A DNA stretch of 64,000 nucleotides from Caenorhabditis remanei. Taxonomy: Eukaryota; Nematoda; Chromadorea; Rhabditida; Rhabditidae. How positions within the stretch are numbered: position 1 is the stretch's first letter; every line of letters starts with the position of its first letter. Under the pieces are notes generated by a model. The model was given only the letters and a program-made list of their open reading frames with translations. It was not told where the DNA came from and did not search any database. Positions 42,255-55,380 of this stretch are shown here, piece by piece. The position numbers were made by a program, and so were the translations under genes. The DNA lies in contig NC_071331.1 in assembly GCF_010183535.1 (NCBI RefSeq), forward strand, positions 3,472,001 to 3,536,000, given 5' to 3'.

Positions 42255-43190
42255 GGGAATGTTGTGAGTGGGGTATGGAGTTATGGCAAGTGACCTATAT
42301 CATTGGAAAGCTGAGAACACGTCATTTATTTATCTGTTTTCCGTTTTTGCTGCGGATCCTCCCAGTTCGAGAAATTTAGGTCTGAAATTTTGAAGATATT
42401 TTCCCCGTGAACTCGCGGTCACAGTTGATTTTTGGAGATTTTCGGCAGATTCAGTTCACGTGAAGTTTCAAAATATAATAAAAGTGAAAACCTTAAAAAA
42501 TCAGCGGTCGAATGGTTCAGTGGTAGAGTTCGGGAATAGTAATCAGAGGGTCTGGGGCTCGATATCCTCAACTCGAATTATTTTTTTATTTTTTGTAAAG
42601 CTCATAACTGGCTCCAAGAGCAATCTGGGTCACTTTTCCATGTTTTCGGGGTTCTCTGATCTTTAGAGCATCTGGTTCAGACCATTTTCAAAATTTTTTT
42701 AAAACATTTTTCAAGACTTTATATGATCATCTATAGGCAAAAATTTTTAGAATTTTTTTCTGGTCAAAAATGTGAAAGTTGGTTACGTGAGGCTGTTGCT
42801 GTGTGTGAAAAAGTGACCCAGATTGCTCTTGGAGCCAGTTATGAGCTTTACAAAAAATAAAAAAATAATTCGAGTTGAGGATATCGAGCCCCAGACTCTC
42901 TGATACTATTCCTGAACTCTAACACTGAACCATTCGACCGCTGATTTTTTAAGGTTTTCACTTTTATTATATTTTGAAACTTCACGTGAACTGAATCTGC
43001 CGAAAATCTCCAAAAATCAACTGTGACCGCGAGTTCACGGGGAAAATATCTTCAAAATTTCAGACCTAAATTTCTCGAACTGGGAGGGTCCGCAGCAAAA
43101 ACGGAAAACAGATAAATAAACAACGTGTTCTCAGCTTTCCAATGATATAGGTCACTTGCCATAACTCCATACCCCACTCACAACATTCCC
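42255..43190. mobile_element. Long palindromic element with tRNA-like module, TA target
   Basis: Arms of 383 bases each (42255-42637 and 42808-43190) start GGGAATGTTGTGAGTGGGGT and are inverted with few mismatches. TA flanks at 42253-42254 and 43191-43192. Each arm has a tRNA-like stretch: A box TGGTTCAGTGG (42513-42523) and a B-box-like GGGCTCGATATCC (42555-42567), with the inverse near 42880-42935. The 170-base centre has no coding sequence. Confidence 0.8.
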
Positions 43191-43510
43191 TAGTTAGAAA
43201 AATACGTGTTCAGCTGTACATTGAGACTGCCAAGTTGTAAATTTTGACTGGTTCTGGTTACTATTTCTGATTACTATTTCTGCTATTCTTGAGCGCAAAA
43301 AATCGTTTACAGCACACGATTTTTTGTTCTAAAAATATCAGTGATGGTGCATTCCTGTGAACTGAATTTTTGACATTTACATCACACGAGATTTTTTTAA
43401 AATTTTGTGAAGAAACTGGCGGATGGATAAGAATGAATGACTATGGCACAAAGAAATTTTCTGCTTTTTGTGAAAGAGCTGGTATTTACAGCGTGATTTC
43501 TACTATTTTT
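43191..43510. other. Spacer between two palindromes, nothing recognised
   Basis: AT-rich, with no supported feature. Confidence 0.4.
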
Positions 43511-43564
43511 CATAATTCTGGATATTCAAACCCGGCTCCAATTGATATGATATGATATTTTATT

Positions 43565-43905
43565 TAACTATTTAAATATACAGAAAATGTCACTGGAGGT
43601 CAGGTAAAGTCCCTCACGAGACAAAACCTGAGAAAGGAAACCGGGAATAAGAAATTATAAAATAGGTGTTGGGCAAAATGGAGGGAGAATAAAGAAAGAA
43701 AAAAAATCAGAATCGTGCAATATTATTCACAAGAAGAGACTTGAATTCCGATGGGCAAAGGAAATGAGGGACATTAATAGTGAAGGCATTCCAAATAGGT
43801 GTTACAGTTGAGAAAAAATTAGAGCAATTAGGATTTATACAGATAAGAGACATTGGGCGACGGGAGGAGGAACTTAACCTGACATGGCTCTCAAGACTAG
43901 GAAAA
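43565..43905 (-). pseudogene. LINE 3'-end fragment in left palindrome arm
   Basis: The minus-strand frame reads LSSSSRRPMSLICINPNCSN, then FFSTVTPIWNAFTINVPHFL and CPSEFKSLL before a stop. This is the FFS...WN...P...FK ending of non-LTR retrotransposon ORF2. It is followed by a 3' tail of repeated ATATC-type units (complement of 43545-43575). Confidence 0.65.
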
Positions 43906-44743
43906 TATGAGGCGCCGATTATAAGATTGTATAAGAGAAGTAGTTGCGCTTTGAGCCTACGGTGAATTGAATATTCGAATGGGCGTGACTCTTTCAAATA
44001 AACGGGAAACTGAAAAATACATGAATTTTTCTGCTGCATTGTTTGCATCATTTTTATAATGTCCACTTTGTTTCTTCATCAACTTATATATTTCTGTTTC
44101 TTCAGCTCCAAAATTATTTTCATCGTTTTGTTCAGTGATTTTTTTGAAATACTGGGTATTCCAACATTTCATTATTCTAAAAACAAGAACTATAAAAGTC
44201 TTACAAAACATCGAGCAAAATTGAGTATAAGAGCAATACATTATTGAATTTCCGAAACAGTCAAAAGTAAAAATCCAAAGATGTTCAATTCGGTTTTTAT
44301 CACGGAATGATTAAATTGATTTTATCTCTGTATTCCACATGCATAGTCAGTTGTTATGACACACAATTTCGCTACTTGAATTCACATTCTACTTTCATAA
44401 ATTGCTGTTTTTGCAAAATTTATCAGTAGAAAGTTGCGATCTTTATTCTATCTAAGGCACTTGGAAAACGAGAAGAGTTCTAAAAGAAGCACTGAAAAAA
44501 TGGAAGTATCGAAAGTAAACCATGAAACTGAAACTGTATACTTTTGTAATTTACGAGATTATAAAAGTTGCTAAACTTTTCCCAGAAGAAAAGATACAAA
44601 AAGTATTGTTTTGGAGTGCAGCAGTTCCATACCCAACATAACAGATAAATTTCTTGGACTTTTAACTGACAAAACCTCATATTTAGCTATCGAACCTCCT
44701 GCAAGAAAATACTTTCCAATAAACATCATGATGAGACAGACAT

Positions 44744-44884
44744 TCACGAACCCTTGCTGGTAAAAACCCCGTATTTTACCACGATTTAAAATTATTTTAC
44801 TACGGTTTTTCATGCTTTCAACCGCGAGACCCATCCGAACCAATTACTTGCGCCTTTAACACGCTTCGGCAAGGGTTCGTGAAC
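44744..44884. mobile_element. Small TIR element in the palindrome loop
   Basis: TTCACGAACCCTTGC at 44744-44758 and its exact inverse GCAAGGGTTCGTGAA at 44870-44884 bound a 141-base unit. It lies at the inner edge of the left arm. No target duplication was found. Confidence 0.6.
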
Positions 44885-46032
44885 CGATAATATCTCATTT
44901 TTGTGTCACATGAAAAGACTTGCTCGGTTTTACCAAATGCTTGGGATTTGATTTTGGTAACGGTAGAAAAGTACTAAGGGAATTGAACAAGTAGCTTTTT
45001 TATGTTTCGTAATTGTTTTAAGTTTCAGTGGTTTATAAATCCGAGATCGGATCTTTGTCAACGACAAGAAAATGAAGAATAAGTGAATTGGACTTTTACT
45101 CTAAAACTATTGACTTGAAAAAGCAAAAATTGGAAAAAGTTTTCGCTTTATTCAACCGTACCTTTTGCAATCCTGATATTGACTATTCATCAAACCTGGA
45201 ATGTCTGTCTCATCATGATGTTTATTGGAAAGTATTTTCAGGAGGTTCGATAGCTAAATATGAGGTTTTGTCAGTTAAAAGTCCAAGAAATTTATCTGTT
45301 ATGTTGGGTATGGAACTGCTGCACTCCAAAACAATACTTTTTGTATCTTTTCTTCTGGGAAAAGTTTAGCAACTTTTATAATCTCGTAAATTACAAAAGT
45401 ATACAGTTTCAGTTTCATGGTTTACTTTCGATACTTTCATTTTTTCAGTGCTTCTTTTAGAACTCTTCTCGTTTTCCAAGTGCCTTAGATAGAATAAAGA
45501 TCGCAACTTTCTACTGATAAATTTTGCAAAAACAGCAATTTATGAAAGTAGAATGTGAATTCAAGTAGCGAAATTGTGTGTCATAACAACTGACTATGCA
45601 TGTGGAATACAGAGATAAAATCGATTTAATCATTCCGTGATAAAAACCGAATTGAACATCTTTGGATTTTTACTTTTGACTGTTTCGGAAATTCAATAAT
45701 GTATTGCTCTTATACTCAATTTTGCTCGATGTTTTGTAAGACTTTTATAGTTCTTGTTTTTAGAATAATGAAATGTTGGAATACCCAGTATTTCAAAAAG
45801 ATCACTGAACAAAACGATGAAAATAATTTTGGAGCTGAAGAAACAGAAATATATAAGTTGATGAAGAAACAAAGTGGACATTATAAAAATGATGCAAACA
45901 ATGCAGCAGAAAAATTCATGTATTTTTCAGTTTCCCGTTTATTTGAAAGAGTCACGCCCATTCGAATATTCAATTCACCGTACGCTCAAAGCGCAACTAC
46001 TTCTCTTATACAATCTTATAATCGGCGCCTCA

Positions 46033-47632
46033 TCTTTACTAATAATATTCAACAGATCCGTTTGTGTATTTGTTTGTTGCCAGCCATAACTCCCTTCGTA
46101 GTGGGCCGATTTTTATGAAACCTGGATAGATGTATTGGAAATGTGTCTTAGTTGATGCCCGAACTTTTCTTTTTTCAAAAATGTCTGTTTTGACGTCTTC
46201 TGGAGACGATGACGATTTTCAACGGTAAAAAGCGTTGAGAAAAGGTGTGTCCCGACAGGGTGGTAGAAAGCTCAAAATATCAACCTGATACTACTGACTC
46301 GGTGTTTCTTGACTGCATTCTCGAGAGCGCCCCGGCCGCGCGTATTCGGTGCAGCGGTCTACGCAGATGACTCTTACGCACGGGGTGGTGAGTTCGTTCC
46401 CGCTAGGTCGGAAATGTTTTTTGGTTTTTTGTTTTGATAGGAACATAGACATCCAGTATATGAAAGTTGTAAATAACGTCGTTACAGTCGAGATTTCATA
46501 GATAAAAAGGGTTACGTGGGTATCTGCACCAGTTTTTTTCCACTGTTGACACTGCTACAATTCTGCCATAATGAGTGATTGAGTTCCAACTTTCAAAGTG
46601 TTTAAAAATTAAAATTCTGCAAACGCAGAGTCAGAAACTGACTTAACCATAATACTTCCGTCCGCATCTTCTTGGGGTAGTCAAAAACTCAAAAAGATTA
46701 CATTTTTTGTCAAAAGGAAAATATGTTTTGAAGTTTCTGAAAAAGTTGTAACGTTTTTTGCGTATACCACTATTTATACCACACCCTGTACATAAAGTGC
46801 ATTTCATTGAAGATCTTTAAGAATTTTGCCAACTTTTGTGGAGCGCTTTCAGGTATAAATGAGGGTTGGAATCAAAATAGACTGAATAAAGGGTACTTCA
46901 ACTTTTGAACTTATGTAGAAGTATGCAAAATAGTTTTGAAGTATTCCAGAGAAGAGAGGCAGCATCGCCGCCTGAATACTTCAATCAATAAATATTATCT
47001 TTCTATCTATCTAATAGTTAATATTCAGAAAGCAGAACATTTGGATCAAACCAGACTATGAAGAAGATTTCCGTGTATATGGAAAACATCTTGAAAGGTT
47101 TTGGGGAGGGAGGCGATATCGCCGCCGATCAGTCAAAAACTCAAAAAGATGTTTTAAGCGCATTTTTTGAATATATGAATAGGAAAGTCTCCACATTCCT
47201 AAGCTTCAGAAAAATATGTTCAAACAGAGAAAAAAATAGTAGAACAAATTCAAGCAAAATGGTCAAGAAGTGATGGTGATTTGTGAATAAGGAACTTTGT
47301 CGTAGCTCGGTTACCTTCAAAAAAGAAACAAATTCTAGAAGTGAAGAAACCGTTCATACTGAATTTCATATTCCACAGGAAAAATGTCATTGAGAAAATT
47401 TGTCCAAATATTATCAGAAAAACAGATTTTTTAATTGTTCTCTACCGGAACGGGCTGCTTAGCTAACAAAAAACTACCAACAAGTGAATAAGTTATACGA
47501 TCCAGAATTAGAGAAGAATTCTGAAACCTCTATAGTCTCAACCGTTTGGGAAGCGCCGCAGGCGCTGTAACAACCGGAAAGGTGGTGTAGAAAAGGAGGT
47601 TTAGTCGCCGTTAGGCGACGTGAACCGACTGG
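46033..47632 (+). mobile_element. Non-autonomous Helitron, 1600 bp
   Basis: It starts TCTTTACTAATAATATTC directly after A and ends CTGG directly before T. A hairpin GTCGCC-GTTA-GGCGAC (47604-47619) lies nine bases before the CTGG. The mirror arm of the palindrome has the uninterrupted target CTCAT-ATTTTCC, so both borders are defined to the base with no target duplication, as Helitrons require. No Rep or helicase sequence is inside. It contains GGCGATATCGCCGCC-type words and one weak tRNA-like stretch near 46345-46410. Confidence 0.88.
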
Positions 47633-47635
47633 TAT

Positions 47636-47998
47636 TTTCCTAGTCTTGAGAGCCATGTCAGGTTAAGTTCCTCCTCCCGTCGCCCAATGTCTCTTATCTG
47701 TATAAATCCTAATTGCTCTAATTTTTTCTCAACTGTAACACCTATTTGGAATGCCTTCACTATTAATGTCCCTCATTTCCTTTGCCCATCGGAATTCAAG
47801 TCTCTTCTTGTGAATAATATTGCACGATTCTGATTTTTTTTCTTTCTTTATTCTCCCTCCATTTTGCCCAACACCTATTTTATAATTTCTTATTCCCGGT
47901 TTCCTTTCTCAGGTTTTGTCTCGTGAGGGACTTTACCTGACCTCCAGTGACATTTTCTGTATATTTAAATAGTTAAATAAAATATCATATCATATCAA
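47636..47998 (+). pseudogene. LINE 3'-end fragment in right palindrome arm
   Basis: The mirror of 43565-43905: the plus-strand frame ends SEFKSLLVNNIARF and stop near 47833, followed by a 3' region with TCTCGTGAGGGACTTT and a terminal ATCATATCATATC tail, typical of non-LTR insertions. Confidence 0.65.
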
Positions 47999-48029
47999 TT
48001 GGAGCCGGGTTTGAATATCCAGAATTATG

Positions 48030-51000
48030 TCAAGTTCATTACATTGGCTGGCTTTATTCACCTCACGTAGTTCTAGAATAATTAAAACCTGTGACATAAA
48101 AAGAAACGTGGAGCACACCCGAACAACGTTGTACGAAACCTTTGCTTTTCGTTACAACTTTTTTATCTTTTATTATTCGGTTTTTTTTTTTCAGTTAAAA
48201 AAATATGCTGTTGCAGTTGTTAAGAAAATAGTGATTCGATTTTGAACATTGTTGAATGTCCTTCTTTCGTTTTAGAACTCTTCTTTAAAATTTTAAATCA
48301 TAAATTTTTTCTCAAATTAATTTTATAAATTCTTAAAACGTTACTCAGATTAGCAGTTTCTCATAATGATAAAAAGTTGTTGAGATAGTACGTTCAAAGT
48401 TATTCAAAAATACAAAAAGAGTTGTTCAAAGCAAGAAAAAATGTGTGCCGTTTTTTTTAGGTTTTTCATCAATTCTTTATGACACCCTTGTGAAATTTCT
48501 TGCCGTTTCAAAACAATTGTTTCAATTTTTCCAAAAATATGTTTAATTATGTATAATGAAGTCATAGATGTCATACAAGTCGTTTGAACACGCAAAAAAA
48601 ACCGCACTTTTTTTTGTATTTTTTAACTTTTCCAGGTTTTTTTCTGTTTTTGAATCTGCTTCTTATTGTTTGTTTGGCAAAATTGTTCGTTATTTCTTCT
48701 GATTTATTTTTATTTTAAAAACCACTGGTCCTTCGTTTCCCAGCCGCATTGAAAGTTAGTAATGCTTGTGTTTTCTGGGATTGGTGACTCACTTGACAGT
48801 TTTTTCAAAAATTGTTTGCGCTGTTTCACTTTGTTTTCTGCTTCACAAGCTCTAATTAACATTGTTGATAAACTTCGGGATGTTTTTTTTGATTCTAAAC
48901 AATGTTTTATGTGGAAACGATTGCTCGTATGATTTAAATGACCGATAACTGTCATTCAAGTCAATTCCATTATTATGTAACCCTTGAAACGGGGTAAGTT
49001 TTATACTAAAAATATGAATAATCATGTCAAAAGAAAGCAATCCTATTCCGATTGTAACTTCTTACCGATTAAGTCATTTTTGAATTCTATTTATGGTTCC
49101 ATACGCATTTAAAAATGAACGAATATACAAGATTTCTGATTGAAACGGAAATTATTCACAATGCAGATTATAAAAAAGGTTTTTGAGTGTAATCTTTGCA
49201 AAATCGGTGGATTGAGCTCAAATATTACGAAACACAAACCAGGAAAAAATATCTTCAAATTTAATTTGTATCTCTAAAGTCGTTATGAAAACCTGTTTGA
49301 AAAATATCATTTTTCTGTTGCTTATAAGCTTGATAATTATACGATTAGTGTAGTTTTCCAATTTCTCGATTTAAAATTTTTCGATTTTTGAGTATGACAT
49401 CAACACGACTGTTCCAATTGCTGTGAGCTCGGAGCATAAGCGTTTTCAACATGAAACAAGGTACCACAAGTGATCAATAAAAAATTCATTTAATCAGTAG
49501 CGACAAGTTTTAACACAATGTTGAAATGTTAGAGAAACAGTAGAAAAAATGTGTTTCACGAAATTTTTCCTAGTTTTAGAAAGGATATTACAGACCAAAC
49601 GAAATAATTAGGCAAAAACCTGGATTTTAGATTTCTCTAGATAATTTCCGACTGCCAATAGAGTGTGTTCTCTCATTTTCAATTAAACTATGAAACTTAT
49701 TTGATTTTGAAAAAATGCCGGTTTCTATAAATGTTCAATTACATTAACCACAAAACTAAAATTGGTTTCATTTTTTTAACTGCAACATTTTTGGGATTCA
49801 GTAGATGCCGAATTCGTAGATATGCAAAACGCCTGTAGGACTGGGATCAGTACAAATACACCAAAGTAGTAGTTTAAAAGCTATACAACAGTGAAATCGG
49901 TTAAGAGGTTCCTTGTTTTGCAACTTATTTCTTTTTCATGCATGGTTTGAAACGTCTCTGACTTGGAAAGCTATTAATTAGATTTGATCTGGTGGAAAAC
50001 TTAGTTGTTTGATTGATAATTACTGAACGTTGTGTAAAATTTCTTCATACAAACTTGAATAGTTAATTTTCAGCAACTTCTGACCAGGCAAGATTGCCGA
50101 TCCGCTGTGTTTAATGTGTGAGGTCTCAAAATTAAATTTTATTTCAGCTTCATTGAAATTATTTTTTCATTTTGTGTGAGAAAAAAATTAGTGTGAGAAA
50201 ATAATTTCTATTCAAACACATTTTTCCATTTCAGGTCTTTCATTTACCCAGGTATCAAATGAAAAAAACATTAATTCACTTTTAAACCTTGGAAATCGCC
50301 TTCGAAATCGAGATTGGAAACCTATGCCAGCGAGTAAGCAATTTGAAAAGGTAATTTCATTTACTGATGGTTATAGTTCCATCTTTTTGTTTAAATGGTC
50401 ATGTTGAAATAGTAAATTTATGTGATTTTGTTCTCCAATTTTTTAATCGAACTCAAAAATTGTTTTAAAATATTTTCAAAACATCATGATTTCATTTACA
50501 TGTGTTTCCGCTGCATTTTTGGTTATCCAGAAGTGTTGTTTCAACAGAAAAGTTTTTGAGACGGTACAGGAAGAAAATTTTTTTAAATGAAAGTTGACCC
50601 ATATAAATGCAGCTCTTTCACTTTTGTAAACAGGATCTTCCTTTGTAAAACTTATTTTTGAAACTGCTCTTAAAACAGTAAGAAATGAAACCAACCTTTC
50701 GATACAACTATTTTTGAAGCTTACACAAAACTTTCAAAACCTAGTGAAACAGGATATTTTCCAAAAAAAATCCATAATTTCATGAACCACTATGCGAAAT
50801 TCATATAATTTTTTGGAATTGCAATACTGTTGATGGTCTCCTTCAGAACATTCAAAGAACACTGGTCGAATTGCAAAAAAATAGTTTAGAAGTTATTATT
50901 TCGGCGCTATTGTAAGTACGCTCTATTGCAAATTTTTTAGTTGATTTACTGCAAACATAACAAAAACGTTTTCAGCATTTTTGTTGAAATTAAGTTTTTA

Positions 51001-54000
51001 ATGGACGTTAGATTATTGATCTTGGCAATGTCCATAAACGTGATGTTTTTGAAACAGTGAACAGGCGACATGATTTACCGTCCAAACACCAATTAGATAA
51101 TGATTACTGTTTCAGAAATTTTTTTTCACGTTACAAATTTATATTATCTAGTGAATTGTGGAAACATGTTATTAACCATGTTAGTAGCAACATGATGTTA
51201 CCCTTATTTCCAGAAATCCTTGAGCATTGTTTTTTTTCGGTTCCGGTTATTTTTCAATTAATCGATTTTCTAGTTAAGAAGATTTTGATGTAATAGTGTT
51301 CGGAGGTTTCAATTTTCTAGTCCAGTTTTGCACTAATCCCTGCAATATTAACGAGTTTGTTGTCAGCGTTCCACAATTTTGTGAGAAATTACAAATTGGC
51401 TTGTGTTTAATTTGTTTCTGGGCGTCACATAACTAATTCCTAGAAAAGCAATTTGATTCACATGAGTTTTCAAAACAGAAACTTATGAAACACAATCTGA
51501 TATGAGTTGATCGCAGAAACTTCGGATTCTACAAATGGATAAAATATTTCTAAACACTATAGATTCAGTATCGGTGATTCATAGTAAACTTGAAATCAGA
51601 ATTTATTTATGATGATGTTCTGTAACAGAAACGAGTTTATAATAATGCGCCAAAAAATTGTTTGATTTTCGGAACATTTTAAAGTGTTTCTAAATAGCCA
51701 CGTTTCCAAGGCCTAAACCAGATATTAATAAAACCGAGTTTGTTCTTGGAAGGGTTTCATTCAAAATTGCAACACTTGCAGTCGTACTGTAGATTCACCT
51801 CCACCGAAAAGTTGTTTTTCTTGCAAAGTATTACAAAATGTCACAAAAGTTAAACACTGTTCACTGTTTTTCAAAATTTTAACTTGCCACTGATTCAGAG
51901 ATTTTTGGTTTTATTTCGGCTTTGCTTCTCAATGTAAAAAAACTTGCTTACTCTGATGGAATTTTGAATGTGAATTCTTGGCAAGTGATAGTTATAAAAA
52001 TAGTTTACTTCTGAATACTTGCAAGAAAAACTAGTCGTTTTGTATAACAAAAGTTGGAATTTATTATCATTCTACCCCGTTTCATTAATTGATTTGCAAT
52101 AATGATTGGATTCGCTTCCAATCCAACCGACCAATGATGGTGTGGCACTCGGAATTTTTCGAAAACAATGATACTCACTAAACTGATGTTCACTAAACAA
52201 TAATAACACCCAACATACAGTCCAAGAAAAAAATTATTTGAAACGTTGATTTTTTTCATAAATCTTTTAATTGCTTGCTACTTATTCAGACGGACAACGC
52301 CTCTGCTAAGCAGTGTGACTCGACTTCTTTTTTGTTTTGTTCTTCCAGTTGGTATAGTTGAATAACTGAAAAATTCTGGAAAAGGGCTAGAGGTTACTGT
52401 AGAAGTTAACAGATCTCGAAAATACAAATTTGGAGTCGTTGTAGGTGAAATAAAGTAAAATTTGAGCTAATTATCTGGAGATCGTTTTTAAAATGTATTT
52501 TTAGCCTGAAACTTAGCGAGTTCTCGAATTTCTTGTTGTTGCTTGGTTTACAAAAAATGCTACTTATTCACTGTTTCAACTTTTTTTCAATAGACTAACA
52601 GGCCAGCAATGCATTACTTCTATTTCATATTCATTGAATTACAATGTTTCGAACTGATTGAGTTTTGAGAAGTGTCAAAGAAAACAGAGACTTTCACCAT
52701 CAAACTATTACCGATTAGAATTGAAACCAAAACCTAGACGAGTGGCTATAAAAATCATTATGTGTTTTAGTAACAGAACAAAAACAGAAACATTTTGATG
52801 CACATTTTTCGAGTTCACAAAAGATATTTGTAAACTTTTTTAAATAACCTGAAATCGGTCAGCATTTGAAAGAACTCATTTTTACATACCAGAGTTGAAG
52901 ATTGAGTTTAGCATAGAGAGCTTGGTGTGAATCAATAGAAATGCATTCATTTTAGATTCCGTAACAGCAGGTTGTAACAAAATCTGAGTTTAAAAGAACA
53001 GGTTGTAACAGAAAATTAATTTCCTCTCTTGTTTGAATTCCAAACCATGATCGTAAATTATACGTCTTCGCAATAATAAAAATTTGAGTTCCTACTTTTT
53101 CGGCGCTTTGGAAATTTGCTCTATTTTCAGTAACCGTTAGTTGAAAGTTTCAAATCGGAATAAGACTATTCCAACAGAAAACTCCCGGATTTCATTACGT
53201 TCTAGAAACAGAAAATTCCAGGAAGCATTCTGATTGTTCAAACTTTTCTTCTGGCTATCAAAACGTGTTCAGTTTTCCACGTATTGTAGCTCGAACTAAT
53301 GAACACTGCAAATATTCATCAGAATTTTAACTCCAGTCTGGCCCGTAGAAAAAAGTGGTCAAAAATGACATATGCATCTTCCCTATTATGGTTGCCCATT
53401 GTTAAATGTTAAGAAACGTTTCTGAAAACAGAACATTTTCAGACATTATGAATTAAGTGAACAGTTTCAGACATGGAGGAAATACATTCGGTCATTGGAG
53501 GTCACTTATTCCACATCATAAGATTATCCTGACACTCTAATAAAAAAATAATAATTTGATTTTTACTTCTATCAAAAATTTTCAAGCATTTTTCTGTTCC
53601 AAATTGTATGTATTGTCTCGCTTATATAATGAAATCGTTATTTGCCAATTTTTACCACCGTTTTTTATATAGATTTGTTTATTTGCCTTATTTTTTCTTT
53701 ACTATCCACAATTCACGCATTTTAAACAAGCTATTTGATCGATTATTCTTTAAATTCAGTGTTCCAGAAATCTTGAAAACGAGCCAAACTCTGAGTTCCT
53801 TTCCGGATTAAGAGGACAGGGGGTAATATATCACGATGTTTGTTCTGAAACAATTGTTATGTAAAACCGTGATACAAAATATGTTAGTAATATCTCCCAA
53901 ACACCTCATGAAAAAGGTTAGTACCATATCACAATGTTATTGAAACAGAAGTATCACTGTTTCAGGTTGATTTCAAGATTCTTAAAAGGTGCTCACTTTA

Positions 54001-54540
54001 ATTAAAACGTTTTTCCCTATTCTTTTTAACATGATGGTAGTACGCCAGTTTTGACGGTTGCTTTACAATAAATGTCTAAAATTAGTTTTCTCTGTTTCAG
54101 ATATACATTCAATCTCAGAGTGTTATGATCCGTGTGCTTTTGAGGTAACTTTTGAAATATCTAGTTCAATGATTATTGTAACTTCTGGGAAGGCAAGGAA
54201 AATCTCAATTACCTATGAATTTTTAAACAAAACTATGACAAATTGATGCGCTACTATCACAAAAAAATTCATCTCTGTTTTAGTGATGTTGTAATAATAA
54301 TCTAGCAGATACTGTTTTCAGTGTATAGTTCTTCATAGCCATACGAACTTATATCAAAATAGTGATTCAGCTGAAAAAAGTTTGTTCAATGTATCACGGT
54401 TTCAGTAATGTTAAAATTACTTTCAATCATAAAGCATTTTCAGTTATTAGTTATCGTGAAATCCTTCTCGCCAAGTGTCAGAGCCTGAAGACATAGCTGG
54501 GAACGCGATATCCAAAGTTTCAAAAATATTGGTTCACTTT
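48030..54540. other. AT-rich DNA with no recognisable gene
   Basis: No reading frame has a known domain, codon-use signal or splice support. TGTTTC/GAAACA words recur throughout (for example 48823, 51109, 52574, 53958, 54096). It could be a very long intron or an intergenic region. Confidence 0.5.
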
Positions 54541-54544
54541 TAAC

Positions 54545-54605
54545 CGTTTTATGACAATCCGGGACGCGCGGGACGAGGACGCGGGACGTCCCGCCGCGTC
54601 CCATT
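54545..54605. repeat. Isolated GC-rich GGGACG repeat
   Basis: About 60 bases of GGGACGCGGGACG-type units with the palindrome GCGGGACGTCCCGC, flanked by AT-rich DNA. The style is like the GGGCC ends of the TIR elements, but no TIR was found. Confidence 0.45.
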
Positions 54606-54619
54606 TCAAGCCCTACGTT

Positions 54620-55380
54620 AGCTCTCGTTTATCGAATAAGTAATAGAGGTTGAAAAATTCAGACGCTATCGAAACAGTAAATGAACTGTACTAGATTTCA
54701 TCAAAACAAGCTGCTATAAACTTCGTTTTGCTAAAATTTATTTGTTTTCTAATTTGATTCCCGTTTGTTAAACATTTCAAACGAATGGCCACTTATACAA
54801 TGGACAACAGTTCTCCAATGCGTGATGTTCTTTTATAAAATTTCAAGCTCGCAAAAACCAGGTGTCTTTATTTCGATAGTAGTATCAGTAATTGCAAGGA
54901 GTCGCAGTGCATAAGTCCCAAATCAACTGGCAGATCGCAATTACATAGCCTATAATAAAAATAGTGAAGCAGTAAATTATTTTGAAATTCTTCTATATTT
55001 AGTGCATTTTGTAAAGATAAAGGTACATTTTGAAATTGTTTACAGCTTGAAATATATATGCGTTTTCCAATCAATCCGAAAAATCTAAATTGATTAGAAT
55101 ATAAATACAGACAAACGAAAAACTGCATTGCACATTTGACAATATGAGCCTCTTGAAGCCGTATCATTTCTCTTTAAAAAGTTGAAACTCTGAGATTTGG
55201 TAGAGCACAATTTCTACAATTACAGTTTCAAATATCCATTCTCATAAATGATTCGCTGGTTACAACAGTGAGTGTGTGTCCTGACGTTTACTATTCAAAA
55301 ATTTTTTTTTGTTCTTCAGTTTCATAGATTTTATGATTCCGCTTTTCCTGAAAGATATTAATAATGTGATTTTTTCGAGT
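54620..55380. repeat. Repeat, copy 1 (partner at 56090-56273)
   Basis: GGTTGAAAAATTCAGACGCTATCG and, later, CCTGACGTTTACTATTCAAA and TTTCATAGATTTTATGATTC are shared with the partner. This copy carries about 580 extra bases in the middle. Confidence 0.55.

Larger units (their letters stand above)
43511..48029. repeat. Large palindrome with 1.23-kb arms
   Basis: Left arm 43511-44745 (1235 bases). The right arm is its complement over 45199-46032 plus 47633-48029 (1231 bases in total), broken by a 1600-base Helitron. The arms hold a LINE 3' fragment and an unrecognised stretch that reads in one frame ITEQNDENNFGAEETEIYKL with KNDANNAAEKFMYFSVSRLF after it (45790-45970 and its mirror), possibly a decayed gene. 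The loop is 44746-45198. Confidence 0.85.

Noticed and set aside
46345..46410. tRNA gene candidate inside the 1600-bp Helitron
   Set aside because: Only a weak B-box-like GAGTTCGTTCCC is present; the A box and stems are not convincing.
51057..51293. 78-codon frame in the AT-rich region
   Set aside because: No homology recognised, AT-driven composition and no splice context.
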